NCBI GenBank assembly: GCA_944324945.1
Contig: CALUYE010000006.1
Location: forward strand, 42,912 to 106,911
DNA length: 64,000 nucleotides
Direction of reading: 5' to 3'
Source of the DNA: Candidatus Gastranaerophilales bacterium
Lineage (GTDB): Bacteria; Cyanobacteriota; Vampirovibrionia; Gastranaerophilales; Gastranaerophilaceae
Each line of letters opens with the position of its first letter. Positions within the stretch are counted from its first letter, which is position 1. The position numbers and the translations under genes were made by a program. Under the pieces are notes generated by a model. The model was not told where the DNA came from and ran no database searches. It saw only the letters and a program-made list of their open reading frames with translations. Shown here piece by piece: positions 17,910 to 27,421 of this stretch.

Positions 17910-19035
17910 AAATTTATTTTATTTATGCAATAATATATATAAAGACAAAAATATAGCGCAAACTATGAAGCAGACCAAAGAAAATAATACATTTCCTTTA
18001 ATTGAAAAATACAATCTTGATTGCTCGAATATTGAAATTATTTCAAACAATCTTGATGTTAATTTTAGCGAATTTGAAAAACTTACAATAACGGAAAAAC
18101 TTCTTGAAGCACACACTCTTGCAAAAATAAATGTTTTAAGCGGCAATATCACAAAAAGAGGCTTTGCAACAAACGTATATACAAAAGATAACTACTGGTC
18201 GCTTGGTACCAATTTTAACAACACAAGAAACGATATTTCATCAATTTGCGGCGAAAGAACAGCGATTTTAAAAGCATATAACGAAGCGATGATTCGCTAT
18301 ATGAAAGAAAATAAAACAGCTACATTTGATTTTAAGATTAAATATCTTTGCATGTCATCAAACATCGGTTTAAATGAGCGGTTTGACTTAATTACCCCTT
18401 GCGAAGACTGTCTTGCATGGTTTAATACAAACAGATATTTTGATGATTCCACCCTTATATTTTCTTTTATAAACGATTCAAGACTTAAAATTTCAGTTCA
18501 AAGACTTGTTGACCTATTGCCCTATAGGAACATTAAAACAGCAAATATTTTTAATAAAAATAAAAAAATAAATATAACAAACACCGCTTCAAAAGCAATT
18601 GAAAAATATAAACTTACATCCGATAAAATAGATAAGCTGATTTTAAAAACATTTGAAAAATATAAAAATAATAAATTTCATAACATTTCAGGTCAAAATA
18701 TTGCAACAGGAATCATTTCAAACGCTGAGATTTTCTGCGCTTCAAAAATTGACTGGACAAAAAGATGGTACATTGAACCGTTAGAATATATAAGCGCAAA
18801 AGCAATTGAAAAATACGGATTGAGCACGCAAATCAATGCAATTTGCTATTTTGGAGACGAATATACAAAAGAAAAAATTCAAGACGGCGTAATTTCAATC
18901 AAAACCTTAGGAAGAATAAGACAAAAATACACAAAAAAAGATACGATTCTGATTTTAAATTTAGAAAATGAAATCTTAATTACAACCCTTAATGAATACC
19001 TTCCTAAAAAATTTATTCAAGGGTATATTATTTAA
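17902..19035 (+). CDS. Two-domain cytidine deaminase-like protein
   Basis: A 377-residue protein. The first domain (about 60-205) has the cytidine deaminase zinc site Cys116-Gly-Glu118 (SSICGERTAI) and Pro166-Cys167-Glu-Asp-Cys170, which match the CAER and PCGAC motifs of classical CDA. The second half (about 235-370) repeats the fold in degenerate form (GIISNAEIFCASKID in place of a zinc motif) and seems catalytically dead. E. coli CDA also has an inactive second domain, but this protein is longer, with a novel ~55-residue N-terminal extension. Substrate (cytidine, deoxycytidine or a modified base) unknown. A later ATG at 17965 has no better ribosome site. The start lies within a palindrome. 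Confidence 0.75.
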   Translation: MDLNLFYLCNNIYKDKNIAQTMKQTKENNTFPLIEKYNLDCSNIEIISNNLDVNFSEFEKLTITEKLLEAHTLAKINVLSGNITKRGFATNVYTKDNYWSLGTNFNNTRNDISSICGERTAILKAYNEAMIRYMKENKTATFDFKIKYLCMSSNIGLNERFDLITPCEDCLAWFNTNRYFDDSTLIFSFINDSRLKISVQRLVDLLPYRNIKTANIFNKNKKINITNTASKAIEKYKLTSDKIDKLILKTFEKYKNNKFHNISGQNIATGIISNAEIFCASKIDWTKRWYIEPLEYISAKAIEKYGLSTQINAICYFGDEYTKEKIQDGVISIKTLGRIRQKYTKKDTILILNLENEILITTLNEYLPKKFIQGYII

Positions 19036-19037
19036 AA

Positions 19038-21152
19038 CTAATCACAATATCCGTACTGTTTAAATATCGTTCTTATTTCATCATCTTCTATTGCATCAAT
19101 TCCTTTTGAAGAATATAAATTTAAAATTTCATTTGCCTTTTTAAATCCTTCTTTTAATTCATCGGACCCGACAGTATTCCACAATTGTTTTCTGTAGGAG
19201 TTAACTTTTATTTCTTCATTCTTTGTTAATTCTTCTTCTTTTTGAGCATCTTTCACCAAAAGAGAACATAAATACCCGTCAGATTTTGCCATGTTTGAAG
19301 CAGTTTCTCTTGTTTTAGGGCAAAAATGCCATACAAGGCTCATTTTAAAAGAATGGAATTTTGATAATGCATCCATTCGCTCAATTTTGCGCTGTTTCTT
19401 GGATTCTATTTGTTCTTTTTTCAGCTGTTTTTTAAGTTCATTTTCAAACAAAATCCTCTCAATAAATGCCTTGTTTTTAGGAGTTCTTTTATCAAAATAT
19501 CTTGTTGTGGAATCACTCTTAAATAAATACCTGCTAATTACATCAACTTCACCATCAAGTGCATATTGAAGAAGTTGTTTTTGGGTAAGTCCCAATTCTT
19601 TTGCAAATTGAGAAAGATTCGAAACAGGAGTATTAGCTCTTATTTTGTTTAAAATTTCGGGTGTTTTATAATCCTTTAAATTAACATACACGGCAGTCTT
19701 TTCGCCTTCAGGCGTTTGAACTTTTTCAAGTCTGCCTTTCAATTCTCCTTTTTTTACAAGTTTATATAATAAATTAAGATTTCCAAAACCCATTTTTTCA
19801 AGTCTTACGGCGGGGATTTCTTTTTGATCTTGAGCAAAAAAGTCTCCATAACAATATTTAGATTCTTTAGGAGTAATTCTTTCCATTTTTTGTATTTCTT
19901 GTTCGACAATCCGTCTGGTTTCATCATCGCTCATATCGACAAAAGTTATTTCTTTATTTTTAACATTACGATTGTTTCTTATAAAAGTTTCCGTTTTCAA
20001 AGGCAGACTTTCAATATATTCAGCAGGCAGGTGATATTTTGAAAAAAGCTGCGATTTTGTTGCAATAACTCCGTTATTTGCCAAAATAAAATCAATTACT
20101 TTTTTATTTTGACCTATATTTAAATCATAAAGATAAGGAATGTCCTCAAATTCTTCAAGTATACCGTATTTTTCAAATTGAGAAAAAGAATCTAAAACTT
20201 CACTATCTCCAAAATATCCAAAATTATCTTCATCACATCTTAATACTTCAATTTTTTCATCTTGAGAAAGTGAAGGGTCAAACCCTGGCGCTTTGTATGG
20301 AGATTTTTTCAGTACTTCAAGATAGTTTTCAAAAACTTTTTTTAAACTTTCGATACAAAGATTATAAATATTTATATTGCTTTTAAATGGCGTGTAATCA
20401 TCTCGATAAGCAAATTCAACCCCTTTTTTAAAAGAATCAAAACCCGACTCTAAAGCATCAACATAACAAACGGCAAACCTGTCAATATCTTTATCTGTTA
20501 AGTTTATTGCATTATTTTCGCAATATTTTCTTGTACAATCATTTATTTGTCTTGCTAACAATGTTTTTAATGTCTTAAATCCGTATATCCTTAAAGCAAT
20601 TTTTTTATCGATGTCTTTGCTTATGCTTGTTGCTATTTTTAAAAGCTGCGAATTCGAAGGACGTTTTTTTGCAAATTTTTCAAGATATTTGGGTCTGTAT
20701 TCAATAATAATTTTTGTCAATTTATCAAAATGGTTTTCATCCGATAATACGGATTTTAAAGTCAAAAATTCTTGAAGTTCTTTTGATGTTTCTTCTAATT
20801 TTTTAAGCTCTTGTCGGTTATCATCCAAACTTTCATAATATTTGTCCACAATAGGTCTTGCCAAAGCTGAAAAATGATTACTGCCCGCAATGAAATATAA
20901 TTTTTCTTTAGTTTCATCAATTTTTTTAACATTTTTATTTTCGGATGCAATTTTTGAATAATATTCCTGTATTTCTAAATCAACACTTCTTTTAACTCTT
21001 TCTTTATTTTTTTCATAATCAGCGCAAGAATGTTCAAAGGAATCGTTTTTAATCCCATTAAAAGCAATCGGATTACAAGAAAACCTGTTTATGTTAAAAG
21101 TAGATTTTACATTATTTGTCGAAAATAAATTTGAAACGCCGATAAAATCCAT
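19038..21152 (-). CDS. Large orphan protein with two excisionase-like helix-turn-helix segments
   Basis: A 704-residue protein from the ATG at 21152, which has AGGAAGG eight bases upstream. A GTG at 21161 sits on the ribosome site itself. The N-terminal ~40 residues are Asn/Ser-rich and contain NPIAFNG. The middle is helical and charged. Near residue 450, MGFGNLNLLYKLVKKGELKG, and near 515, SNLSQFAKELGLTQKQLLQ, each resemble the helix-turn-helix of excisionase/MerR-type domains, followed by a Lys/Glu/Gln-rich helix. No signal peptide or membrane helix. I recognise no family. DNA binding is possible but unproven. Confidence 0.6.
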   Translation of the reverse strand: MDFIGVSNLFSTNNVKSTFNINRFSCNPIAFNGIKNDSFEHSCADYEKNKERVKRSVDLEIQEYYSKIASENKNVKKIDETKEKLYFIAGSNHFSALARPIVDKYYESLDDNRQELKKLEETSKELQEFLTLKSVLSDENHFDKLTKIIIEYRPKYLEKFAKKRPSNSQLLKIATSISKDIDKKIALRIYGFKTLKTLLARQINDCTRKYCENNAINLTDKDIDRFAVCYVDALESGFDSFKKGVEFAYRDDYTPFKSNINIYNLCIESLKKVFENYLEVLKKSPYKAPGFDPSLSQDEKIEVLRCDEDNFGYFGDSEVLDSFSQFEKYGILEEFEDIPYLYDLNIGQNKKVIDFILANNGVIATKSQLFSKYHLPAEYIESLPLKTETFIRNNRNVKNKEITFVDMSDDETRRIVEQEIQKMERITPKESKYCYGDFFAQDQKEIPAVRLEKMGFGNLNLLYKLVKKGELKGRLEKVQTPEGEKTAVYVNLKDYKTPEILNKIRANTPVSNLSQFAKELGLTQKQLLQYALDGEVDVISRYLFKSDSTTRYFDKRTPKNKAFIERILFENELKKQLKKEQIESKKQRKIERMDALSKFHSFKMSLVWHFCPKTRETASNMAKSDGYLCSLLVKDAQKEEELTKNEEIKVNSYRKQLWNTVGSDELKEGFKKANEILNLYSSKGIDAIEDDEIRTIFKQYGYCD

Positions 21153-21315
21153 TATACACACCTTCCTAGCAGATAATCCAATAAAAACAAAATCTAAGTT
21201 AAAATTTACCGTTTTTTAAAAAAAATATTAATTTCTGTTAAAAAAATAAACTTTTAAGCAAAAATTTTTATTCAGTAATTTTAAAGATATGTTACAACAA
21301 TTTTTAAAAAACTTG

Positions 21316-21344
21316 TTGACGACAGATTTTGTTTATTATATGGT
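21316..21344 (+). promoter_or_regulatory. Putative promoter of the S10 ribosomal operon
   Basis: TTGACG (21316-21321), a 17-base spacer and TATGGT (21339-21344) lie about 42 bases upstream of rpsJ. Nine of twelve consensus positions match. Confidence 0.45.
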
Positions 21345-21386
21345 TAAAAGTACCGTATTATAATCAATATAGAAAAAAGGTATAAA

Positions 21387-21704
21387 ATGAGCACAGCAAA
21401 AAGACAAAGAATTAGAGTATGTTTAAAAGCATACGATCATCAATTGATTGATAGTTCTGCTCAAAAAATTGTAGACACGGCAAAAAGAACTGATGCATCA
21501 GTATCAGGTCCTATCCCGATGCCTACAAAACGTAGAGTATATTGTGTTCTTCGCTCACCTCACGTTGATAAAAAATCTCGTGAACATTTTGAAATGAGAA
21601 CACATAAAAGAATTATCGACATTTATGAACCGACTCAACAAACAACCGAAGAATTATCCAGAATGGATCTTCCTTCAGGAGTCGATATTGAAGTTAAACT
21701 GTAA
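21387..21704 (+). CDS. rpsJ: Ribosomal protein S10
   Basis: A 105-residue S10 with [21 protein letters not shown] and the SGPIPMPT loop. First gene of the S10-spc cluster and also NusE in antitermination complexes. The upstream neighbours rpsL, rpsG, fusA and tuf are absent, so the operon starts here with its own promoter. A 136-base gap before rplC holds no gene. Confidence 0.97.
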   Translation: MSTAKRQRIRVCLKAYDHQLIDSSAQKIVDTAKRTDASVSGPIPMPTKRRVYCVLRSPHVDKKSREHFEMRTHKRIIDIYEPTQQTTEELSRMDLPSGVDIEVKL

Positions 21705-21840
21705 CTTCATTTTGGAACACATGACAATTTAATATTAATGTGATCTATTTAGAAAGACAGAGTTTGAAAACAAACAAAGTCAGGACGTACAACAAAGAGA
21801 AACACTTTAAAAAGTAGCTCTCACAACAGAAAGGTTTAAC

Positions 21841-22476
21841 ATGACATTAGGTGTTATTGGAAAAAAACTTGGAATGACACAAATTTATGACGAAGCAGGT
21901 TTATGTATACCTGTAACCGTTGTTGCTGTTGAAGAAGCTGTTGTAACTCAGGTTAAAACCACGGAAACAGACGGATACGAAGCAATTCAAGTCGGTGTGG
22001 TTTCAGCTAAAGAAAAACACTTAACAAAAGCACAAATCGGTCATTTCAAGAAAAATAATCTTGAAAACTACAGACATTTACAAGAGTTCAGAGTAGAAGA
22101 TGCATCAAAATTTTCAGTAGGACAAAAAATCTCTTTAGAAGTCCTTGATAACGTTGAAAAAGTTGATGTTACAGGCCGCTCAATCGGCAAAGGTTTCCAA
22201 GGTACCGTTAAAAGACACAACTTCTCAAGAGGACCTATGGGACACGGTTCCAAAAACCACAGAGCACCCGGTTCAATCGGTGCAGGTACTACTCCGAGCC
22301 GCGTAGTTAAAGGTAAAAGAATGGCAGGCAACATGGGTAATCAAAAAGTTACCGTTACAAAACTAAGCGTTGCTAAAGTTATTGCCGATAAAAAATTATT
22401 ACTAATCAAAGGTGCTATTCCCGGCCCTGAAGGCAAATTAGTTACAATAAAACCGACCAGGACCAAATGGAATTAG
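21841..22476 (+). CDS. rplC: Ribosomal protein L3
   Basis: A 211-residue L3: the N-terminus G-V-I-G-K-K-L-G-M-T-Q-I-Y and the internal loop with GPMGHGSKNHRAPGSIGAGTTPSRV reach toward the peptidyl-transferase centre. AGAAAGG precedes the ATG. Standard length and position in the S10 operon. Confidence 0.97.
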   Translation: MTLGVIGKKLGMTQIYDEAGLCIPVTVVAVEEAVVTQVKTTETDGYEAIQVGVVSAKEKHLTKAQIGHFKKNNLENYRHLQEFRVEDASKFSVGQKISLEVLDNVEKVDVTGRSIGKGFQGTVKRHNFSRGPMGHGSKNHRAPGSIGAGTTPSRVVKGKRMAGNMGNQKVTVTKLSVAKVIADKKLLLIKGAIPGPEGKLVTIKPTRTKWN

Positions 22477-22485
22477 AGGTGAACA

Positions 22486-23145
22486 ATGACAAAAAATACT
22501 AAAACTACCGAAAATAAAACAGTAAAAATTTTATCAACCCAAGGCTCCGAACTTGGACAAATGAATTTGGAAGGCTCGGTTTTTGGAGTTGAACCAAATA
22601 CCCATGTTATGTATCTTGCTCTTAAAAGACAATTAAACAATGCAAGAGCAGGTTTAGCATGTACAAAAACAAGAGCTGAAGTTTCAGGCGGCGGTAAAAA
22701 ACCCTGGAAACAAAAAGGTACAGGCAGAGCCCGTGCAGGTTCGCTAAGAAGTCCTCTATTCAGAGGCGGCGGCGTTATCTTCGGACCAAAACCGAGAAGC
22801 TATGAAACATCTCTACCTCAAAAAGCAAGAAAACTTGCGCTTAAATCCGCTCTTAGCGCAAAACTTGAAATAATGACGGTTGTTAAAGACTTTAGCGAAA
22901 TAACCGAACCGAAAACAAAAGTTATGGCTAAAGCTCTAAAAGACTTAAATGCAACAGGAAAAGTTTTAATAATCGCTGATTTATATGCTGAAGAAAACAA
23001 AAATCTTGTTTTATCGGCAAGAAACATCCCGAGTGTTAAATTACTTCTTCCTTCCAATTTGAATGTTAAAGATATTGTTGATGCAGATACAATTATCATA
23101 ACGGAAGCTGCAATCAATACTATCACTGAAAGGTTGGCAAAATAA
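22486..23145 (+). CDS. rplD: Ribosomal protein L4
   Basis: A 219-residue L4 with the conserved exit-tunnel loop VSGGGKKPWKQKGTGRARAG and SLRSPLFRGGGVIFGPKPR. In E. coli L4 also represses its own operon. An AGGTG site lies in the nine-base gap after rplC. The stop overlaps the rplW start (TAATG). Confidence 0.97.
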   Translation: MTKNTKTTENKTVKILSTQGSELGQMNLEGSVFGVEPNTHVMYLALKRQLNNARAGLACTKTRAEVSGGGKKPWKQKGTGRARAGSLRSPLFRGGGVIFGPKPRSYETSLPQKARKLALKSALSAKLEIMTVVKDFSEITEPKTKVMAKALKDLNATGKVLIIADLYAEENKNLVLSARNIPSVKLLLPSNLNVKDIVDADTIIITEAAINTITERLAK

Positions 23146-23453
23146 TGACAAATACAAATACCAACAAAGAAAAATTATACGATGTAATCAAAAAGCCTAT
23201 CATCACTGAAAAATCAATGATGGCAACAGCAAGCAACACATATACTTTTGAAGTTAAAAAAGACGCTACAAAAGTTGAAATTGCTCAAGCAGTTGAACTG
23301 GCTTATCCAAACCGCAAAGTTAAGAAAGTTAGAACGGTTTATATGCCTTCTCATCAAAAGAGAATGGGCATGAAGTTTGGCAGAACCCAATCAGGAAAGA
23401 AAGCTATTGTTACAATAGTTGGCGATCCTATTGAAGAATTGACAGGAGTATAG
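23145..23453 (+). CDS. rplW: Ribosomal protein L23
   Basis: A 102-residue L23 with the pattern [30 protein letters not shown] and [14 protein letters not shown]. It lies at the tunnel exit and docks trigger factor and SRP. Its start codon shares a base with the rplD stop, which indicates coupled translation. Confidence 0.96.
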   Translation: MTNTNTNKEKLYDVIKKPIITEKSMMATASNTYTFEVKKDATKVEIAQAVELAYPNRKVKKVRTVYMPSHQKRMGMKFGRTQSGKKAIVTIVGDPIEELTGV

Positions 23454-23457
23454 AATT

Positions 23458-24285
23458 ATGGCAACAAGAAAAATTAATCCTACTTCACCCGGTCAACGCG
23501 GTATGACAAGACCCGATTATTCTGAAATAACAACTTCTACTCCTGAAAAATCTTTAGTTGAATCTTTAACTAAAACAGGCGGAAGAAACAACACAGGCAG
23601 AATAACAACAAGACATATAGGCGGCGGTCATAAAAGACTATACCGTATTATCGATTTTAAAAGAGATAAAATAGGTATTGAAGGTACCGTTATGACTATC
23701 GAATACGACCCGAACAGAAACGTAAGAATTTGTTTGGTTAACTATTCCGACGGTGAAAAAAGATATATTTTATGTCCCGAAAACTTAAATGTCGGAGATA
23801 AAATTATATCAGGTCCCGATGTTGATATTACAACGGGAAACGCACTTCCACTGGACGCCATTCCTCTTGGTGCACTTGTTCACAACATTGAACTTAGAGC
23901 AGGCAGAGGCGGAAAACTTGCAAGAAGTGCAGGTATTTCAGCCCAAGTTATGGCTAAAGAAGGCGATTATGTTACTCTAAAACTACCGTCATCAGAAATG
24001 AGAATGGTAAGAAAAGAATGTTATGCAACAATCGGCGTTTTAGGTAACTCTGAATACAAAAACCTATCAACAGGTAAAGCAGGCAGAACAAGACACTTAG
24101 GTATCAAACCTACTGTCCGCGGTGTTACAATGAACCCTGTAGATCACCCTCACGGTGGTGGTGAAGGTAAAACAGGCCCCGGCGGAAATCCGAAAACTCC
24201 TTGGGGTAAACCTGCACTTGGTTACAAAACACGTAACCCCAAAAAGGCTTCAAGTAAGTTGATAGTAAGAAGAAGAAAAAAATAA
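23458..24285 (+). CDS. rplB: Ribosomal protein L2
   Basis: A 275-residue L2 with [22 protein letters not shown] near the N-terminus and the catalytic-centre loop [17 protein letters not shown] (His in the HPHGGGEG motif), needed for subunit association and peptidyl transfer. AGGAG precedes the ATG. Normal length. Confidence 0.98.
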   Translation: MATRKINPTSPGQRGMTRPDYSEITTSTPEKSLVESLTKTGGRNNTGRITTRHIGGGHKRLYRIIDFKRDKIGIEGTVMTIEYDPNRNVRICLVNYSDGEKRYILCPENLNVGDKIISGPDVDITTGNALPLDAIPLGALVHNIELRAGRGGKLARSAGISAQVMAKEGDYVTLKLPSSEMRMVRKECYATIGVLGNSEYKNLSTGKAGRTRHLGIKPTVRGVTMNPVDHPHGGGEGKTGPGGNPKTPWGKPALGYKTRNPKKASSKLIVRRRKK

Positions 24286-24302
24286 AAGGAGAACATAAAT
24301 AG

Positions 24303-24581
24303 ATGGCTCGTTCATTAAAAAAAGGTCCATACGTGCATGAATCTCTACAAAAAAAGATTAATGCAATGAATGAAAAAAACGAAAAAAAGGTTATCAAAAC
24401 TTGGTCAAGAGCTTCTATGATTGTGCCTGACATGCTTGGACACACAATCGCGGTTCACAACGGTAAAACTCACGTACCGGTTTATGTAACAGAACAAATG
24501 GTCGGACATAAATTGGGTGAATTTGCACTGACAAGAACATACAGAGGTCATGCAGCAGATAAGACTGCTAAGAAGAAATAA
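24303..24581 (+). CDS. rpsS: Ribosomal protein S19
   Basis: A 92-residue S19 beginning [14 protein letters not shown] with [18 protein letters not shown]. It binds the head of the 30S subunit with S13. The AAGGAG site is about twelve bases from the ATG, slightly long. Confidence 0.96.
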   Translation: MARSLKKGPYVHESLQKKINAMNEKNEKKVIKTWSRASMIVPDMLGHTIAVHNGKTHVPVYVTEQMVGHKLGEFALTRTYRGHAADKTAKKK

Positions 24582-24600
24582 CTTTTAAGGAAATAGAAAA

Positions 24601-24936
24601 ATGCAAGAAGCTATATCAAAACAAACAGATATTAAAATGACGGTAAGAAAAATCCGCAGAGTGATTAATCTTATCCGCGGCAAAAAGGCGCTGGAAGCTC
24701 AAAGAATGCTTAAATATATGCCTTACTTTGCAGCTCGTATAGTTGAAAAAAATCTAAACGCTGCTATCGCTAACGCTTCGCAAAAATTCGGAGCAACACC
24801 TGATGTTTTAAAAATTTCCGAAATATATGCCGATGAAGCCCCGACTTACAGAAGAGTAAGACCTCGTGCTCAAGGCAGAATGTACAAGAGATTAAAAAGA
24901 ACATCTCATTTAACAGTGAAAGTAGCAAAGGATTAG
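24601..24936 (+). CDS. rplV: Ribosomal protein L22
   Basis: A 111-residue L22 with MTVRKIRRVINLIRGKKALEA in part and the tunnel-lining hairpin APTYRRVRPRAQGRMYK. AAGGA precedes the ATG. Usual S10-operon position. Confidence 0.96.
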   Translation: MQEAISKQTDIKMTVRKIRRVINLIRGKKALEAQRMLKYMPYFAARIVEKNLNAAIANASQKFGATPDVLKISEIYADEAPTYRRVRPRAQGRMYKRLKRTSHLTVKVAKD

Positions 24937-24945
24937 GAGAGCGCA

Positions 24946-25695
24946 ATGGGACAAAAAACACATCCAACCGGATTTAGAGTAGGCATAATTGAACCTTGGG
25001 TTTCTACCTGGTTTGCTAAAAAAGGTCAATATGCAAAAAACATTGCACAAGATGCAATGATTAGAAAATTCATTAAGAAAAAATTGTACACCGCAGGTGT
25101 TTCAAGAATTAACATTGCAAGAAAAGCAAACAATGTTAACATAACGGTTGTAACCGCAAAACCCGGTATTGTAGTAGGCAGAGGCGGTCAAGGTATTGAC
25201 GATCTTCGCCTTGCGGTATCGAAATTAATCAAAACAAACGCTGTTACAATTGACGTTGTAGAAGTTGCAAGAATTGATGTTGATGCACAATTAGTTGCTG
25301 AAAATATTGCACTTCAACTTGAAAAACGTATCGCATTCAGACGTGCAATGAAACAAGCAATGCAAAGAACAATGCGTGCAGGCGTACAAGGTATAAAAGT
25401 TATGGTATCCGGTCGTTTAGGCGGTGCTGAAATCGCCAGAAGCGAATGGGCAAAAGAAGGAAGAATCCCTCTTCAAACACTTCGCGCAGACGTACAATAC
25501 GGATTTGCGGAAGCCGATACCGTAATGGGTAAAATCGGTGTTAAAGTCTGGGTATTCAAAGGCGACTTATTACCGGGCGAAAAAGCCGATCAAAACATTA
25601 AAATCAAAAAAGCTGCAAACAAGGAAAACGGTCGATTCCAAAGACGCTCAAAACGCGGCGAACAACAAGGCGCAGCAGTTGCTGAACAAGCATAA
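24946..25695 (+). CDS. rpsC: Ribosomal protein S3
   Basis: A 249-residue S3 starting MGQKTHPTGFRVGIIEPW, with a KH domain (PGIVVGRGGQGIDDLR) and the C-terminal SGRLGGAEIARSEW region. It forms the mRNA entry channel with helicase activity. The C-terminal tail is Lys/Gln-rich and somewhat extended. Confidence 0.97.
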   Translation: MGQKTHPTGFRVGIIEPWVSTWFAKKGQYAKNIAQDAMIRKFIKKKLYTAGVSRINIARKANNVNITVVTAKPGIVVGRGGQGIDDLRLAVSKLIKTNAVTIDVVEVARIDVDAQLVAENIALQLEKRIAFRRAMKQAMQRTMRAGVQGIKVMVSGRLGGAEIARSEWAKEGRIPLQTLRADVQYGFAEADTVMGKIGVKVWVFKGDLLPGEKADQNIKIKKAANKENGRFQRRSKRGEQQGAAVAEQA

Positions 25696-25715
25696 ATAAT
25701 TAGGAGAAATCAACT

Positions 25716-26120
25716 ATGTTAATGCCTAAAAAAACTAAATTTCGTAAAAAAATGAAAGGCAATATGAAGGGAACCGAAACAAGAGGCTGTTCATTAGAAT
25801 TCGGTCAATTCGGACTTCAAGCACTTGAACCTGCTTGGATTACTTCAAGACAAATAGAAGCTGCACGTCGTGTTATCACAAGAAAAGTAAAACGTGGCGG
25901 TAATATTTGGATTAAAATTTTCCCTGATAAACCGATTACGGCAAAACCCGCCGAAACTCGTATGGGAAAAGGTAAAGGCAACCCTGAATACTGGGTAGCT
26001 GTTGTTAAACCCGGCAGAGTTTTATTTGAAGTAGCTTATGATGTTAAAGAAGATGCTATTGAAGCTTTGAATCTTGCTGCTCAAAAATTGCCTATCAAAT
26101 TAAGAGTAATAGAAAAGTAG
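25716..26120 (+). CDS. rplP: Ribosomal protein L16
   Basis: A 134-residue L16 starting [15 protein letters not shown] and containing the [14 protein letters not shown] and [13 protein letters not shown] motifs. The first ATG is preferred over the one two codons later because GGAG lies nine bases upstream and other bacterial L16 proteins start M-L-x-P-K. Contacts the A-site tRNA. Confidence 0.97.
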   Translation: MLMPKKTKFRKKMKGNMKGTETRGCSLEFGQFGLQALEPAWITSRQIEAARRVITRKVKRGGNIWIKIFPDKPITAKPAETRMGKGKGNPEYWVAVVKPGRVLFEVAYDVKEDAIEALNLAAQKLPIKLRVIEK

Positions 26121-26127
26121 GTAAAAA

Positions 26128-26325
26128 ATGAAACTTCAAGAAATAAAAGAAAAAACAATAGATGAATTAAAGGAATTAATTCTTGAATCAAAAAAAGAAT
26201 TATTTGCTTTAAGAATGGGACACAATAAATTAAAACAGTTGGAAAACACTGCATCAATCAAAAACAAGAAAAAAGAAATTGCAAGAGCTAAAACTGTTTT
26301 AAGACAAAAAGAAATGAATGTGTAA
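26128..26325 (+). CDS. rpmC: Ribosomal protein L29
   Basis: A 65-residue L29: helical, with KEIKEKTIDELKELILESKKELF-like helix 1 and a C-terminal helix INKKKEIARAKTVLRQK-like. Tunnel-exit protein. Seven bases after rplP. Confidence 0.93.
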   Translation: MKLQEIKEKTIDELKELILESKKELFALRMGHNKLKQLENTASIKNKKKEIARAKTVLRQKEMNV

Positions 26326-26337
26326 AGGATATTAAAT

Positions 26338-26583
26338 ATGCCTAAAAAAGTAAAACAAGGAACCGTTGTGAGCGACAAAATGGATAAAGCAATTGTTGTT
26401 GAAGTTGCTGAACACAAAGCTCACAAAAAATATAAAAAAACAATGACATTCACAAAGAATTTTAAAGTTCGCGATGAACAAAACCAATGTCATGTTGGTG
26501 ATGTTGTTACAATCATCGAATCAAGACCCCTATCAGGATCAATCCGTTGGAATCTTGACAAGATTGTAAGTGTCGCTAAGTAG
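26338..26583 (+). CDS. rpsQ: Ribosomal protein S17
   Basis: An 81-residue S17 with GTVVSDKMDKAIVVEV and the KKTMTFTKNFKVRDE and SRPLSGSIRW segments of this OB-fold 16S-binding protein. Normal place after rpmC. Confidence 0.95.
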   Translation: MPKKVKQGTVVSDKMDKAIVVEVAEHKAHKKYKKTMTFTKNFKVRDEQNQCHVGDVVTIIESRPLSGSIRWNLDKIVSVAK

Positions 26584-26606
26584 TTAAAAGTAAAAGGTAG
26601 CGAATT

Positions 26607-26975
26607 ATGATACAACAAGAAACCAGATTACAAGTTGCAGATAATACAGGTGCTAAAGAACTTTTATGCATCCGTGTTATGGGCTCAAGCAATAAAAAAT
26701 ACGCAAGCGTGGGTGATGTTATCAAATGTGCCGTTAAAGACGCAAACCCCAATATGCCCGTAAAAAAATCAGATGTTGTTGATGCTGTTGTAGTTAGAAC
26801 CAAAGCAGATATTAAAAGAAACGACGGTTCGGTTATCAGATTTGATGACAATGCTGCAGTAATCATTAACAAAGACGGTGCACCGAGAGGTACGCGTGTT
26901 TTTGGACCAGTTGCCCGCGAATTAAGAGAAAAGAATTTCATGAAAATCATTTCTCTTGCTCCGGAAGTAATATAA
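26607..26975 (+). CDS. rplN: Ribosomal protein L14
   Basis: A 122-residue L14 starting [20 protein letters not shown] and containing [17 protein letters not shown], both family signatures. It lies at the subunit interface and is the usual first gene of the spc block. AAGGTAG precedes the ATG. Confidence 0.97.
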   Translation: MIQQETRLQVADNTGAKELLCIRVMGSSNKKYASVGDVIKCAVKDANPNMPVKKSDVVDAVVVRTKADIKRNDGSVIRFDDNAAVIINKDGAPRGTRVFGPVARELREKNFMKIISLAPEVI

Positions 26976-26996
26976 TAATTAATAGGAATAAAGAAA

Positions 26997-27347
26997 ATGG
27001 CTAAAAATAATAAATCTTTGGCAAATAAAAAACTTCACACTAAAGTAGGCGACCGCGTTATTGTTGTTTCCGGTAAAGACAAAGGGAAACAAGGCAACGT
27101 AAAAGAAGTTGACCTATCAAAAGGAACTGTCCTTGTTGACGGTGTGAATATAGTAACAAAAGCACAAAAAGCAAACCCGATGGCAGGAGTACAAGGCGGT
27201 TTAAATAAAATTGCAAAACCCTTGGATGCTTCTAAAGTTATGATTTGCTGCCCCTCTTGCGAAAAAGCAACAAGAATCAAAAAAGAAGTAAGAGACGGTA
27301 AAAAAGTCCGCGTTTGCAAAAAATGCGGCGAAGTAATTGATGTATAG
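26997..27347 (+). CDS. rplX: Ribosomal protein L24 with zinc ribbon
   Basis: A 116-residue L24 with an N-terminal KOW motif (VGDRVIVVSGKDKGKQG). The C-terminal half has Cys85-P-S-Cys88 and Cys107-K-K-Cys110, a complete zinc-ribbon ligand set. Many bacterial L24 proteins keep only the fold, so this is a C+ form. The adjacent S14 is also the C+ form. Confidence 0.96.
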   Translation: MAKNNKSLANKKLHTKVGDRVIVVSGKDKGKQGNVKEVDLSKGTVLVDGVNIVTKAQKANPMAGVQGGLNKIAKPLDASKVMICCPSCEKATRIKKEVRDGKKVRVCKKCGEVIDV

Positions 27348-27348
27348 A

Positions 27349-27399
27349 CCGCAAATGCGGGGCATTGAAGCTCGACAGGCTTAAAAAGCAGAGCTTCAA
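27349..27399 (+). promoter_or_regulatory. Nested hairpins in the rplX-rplE intercistronic region
   Basis: A CCGC/GCGG mini-hairpin (27349-27360) is followed by a nine-base stem, TTGAAGCTC (27365-27373) with GAGCTTCAA (27391-27399), enclosing a smaller GC...GC loop. In E. coli the translational repressor S8 binds spc mRNA at the L24-L5 junction. A similar role here is inference by position; the S8 recognition core has not been matched. Confidence 0.4.
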
Positions 27400-27421
27400 A
27401 GGCTAAGAAAAGGAAAATAAA

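Noticed and set aside
24125..24445. 106-codon minus-strand frame across rplB-rpsS
   Set aside because: It overlaps two certain ribosomal genes and has no independent signal.
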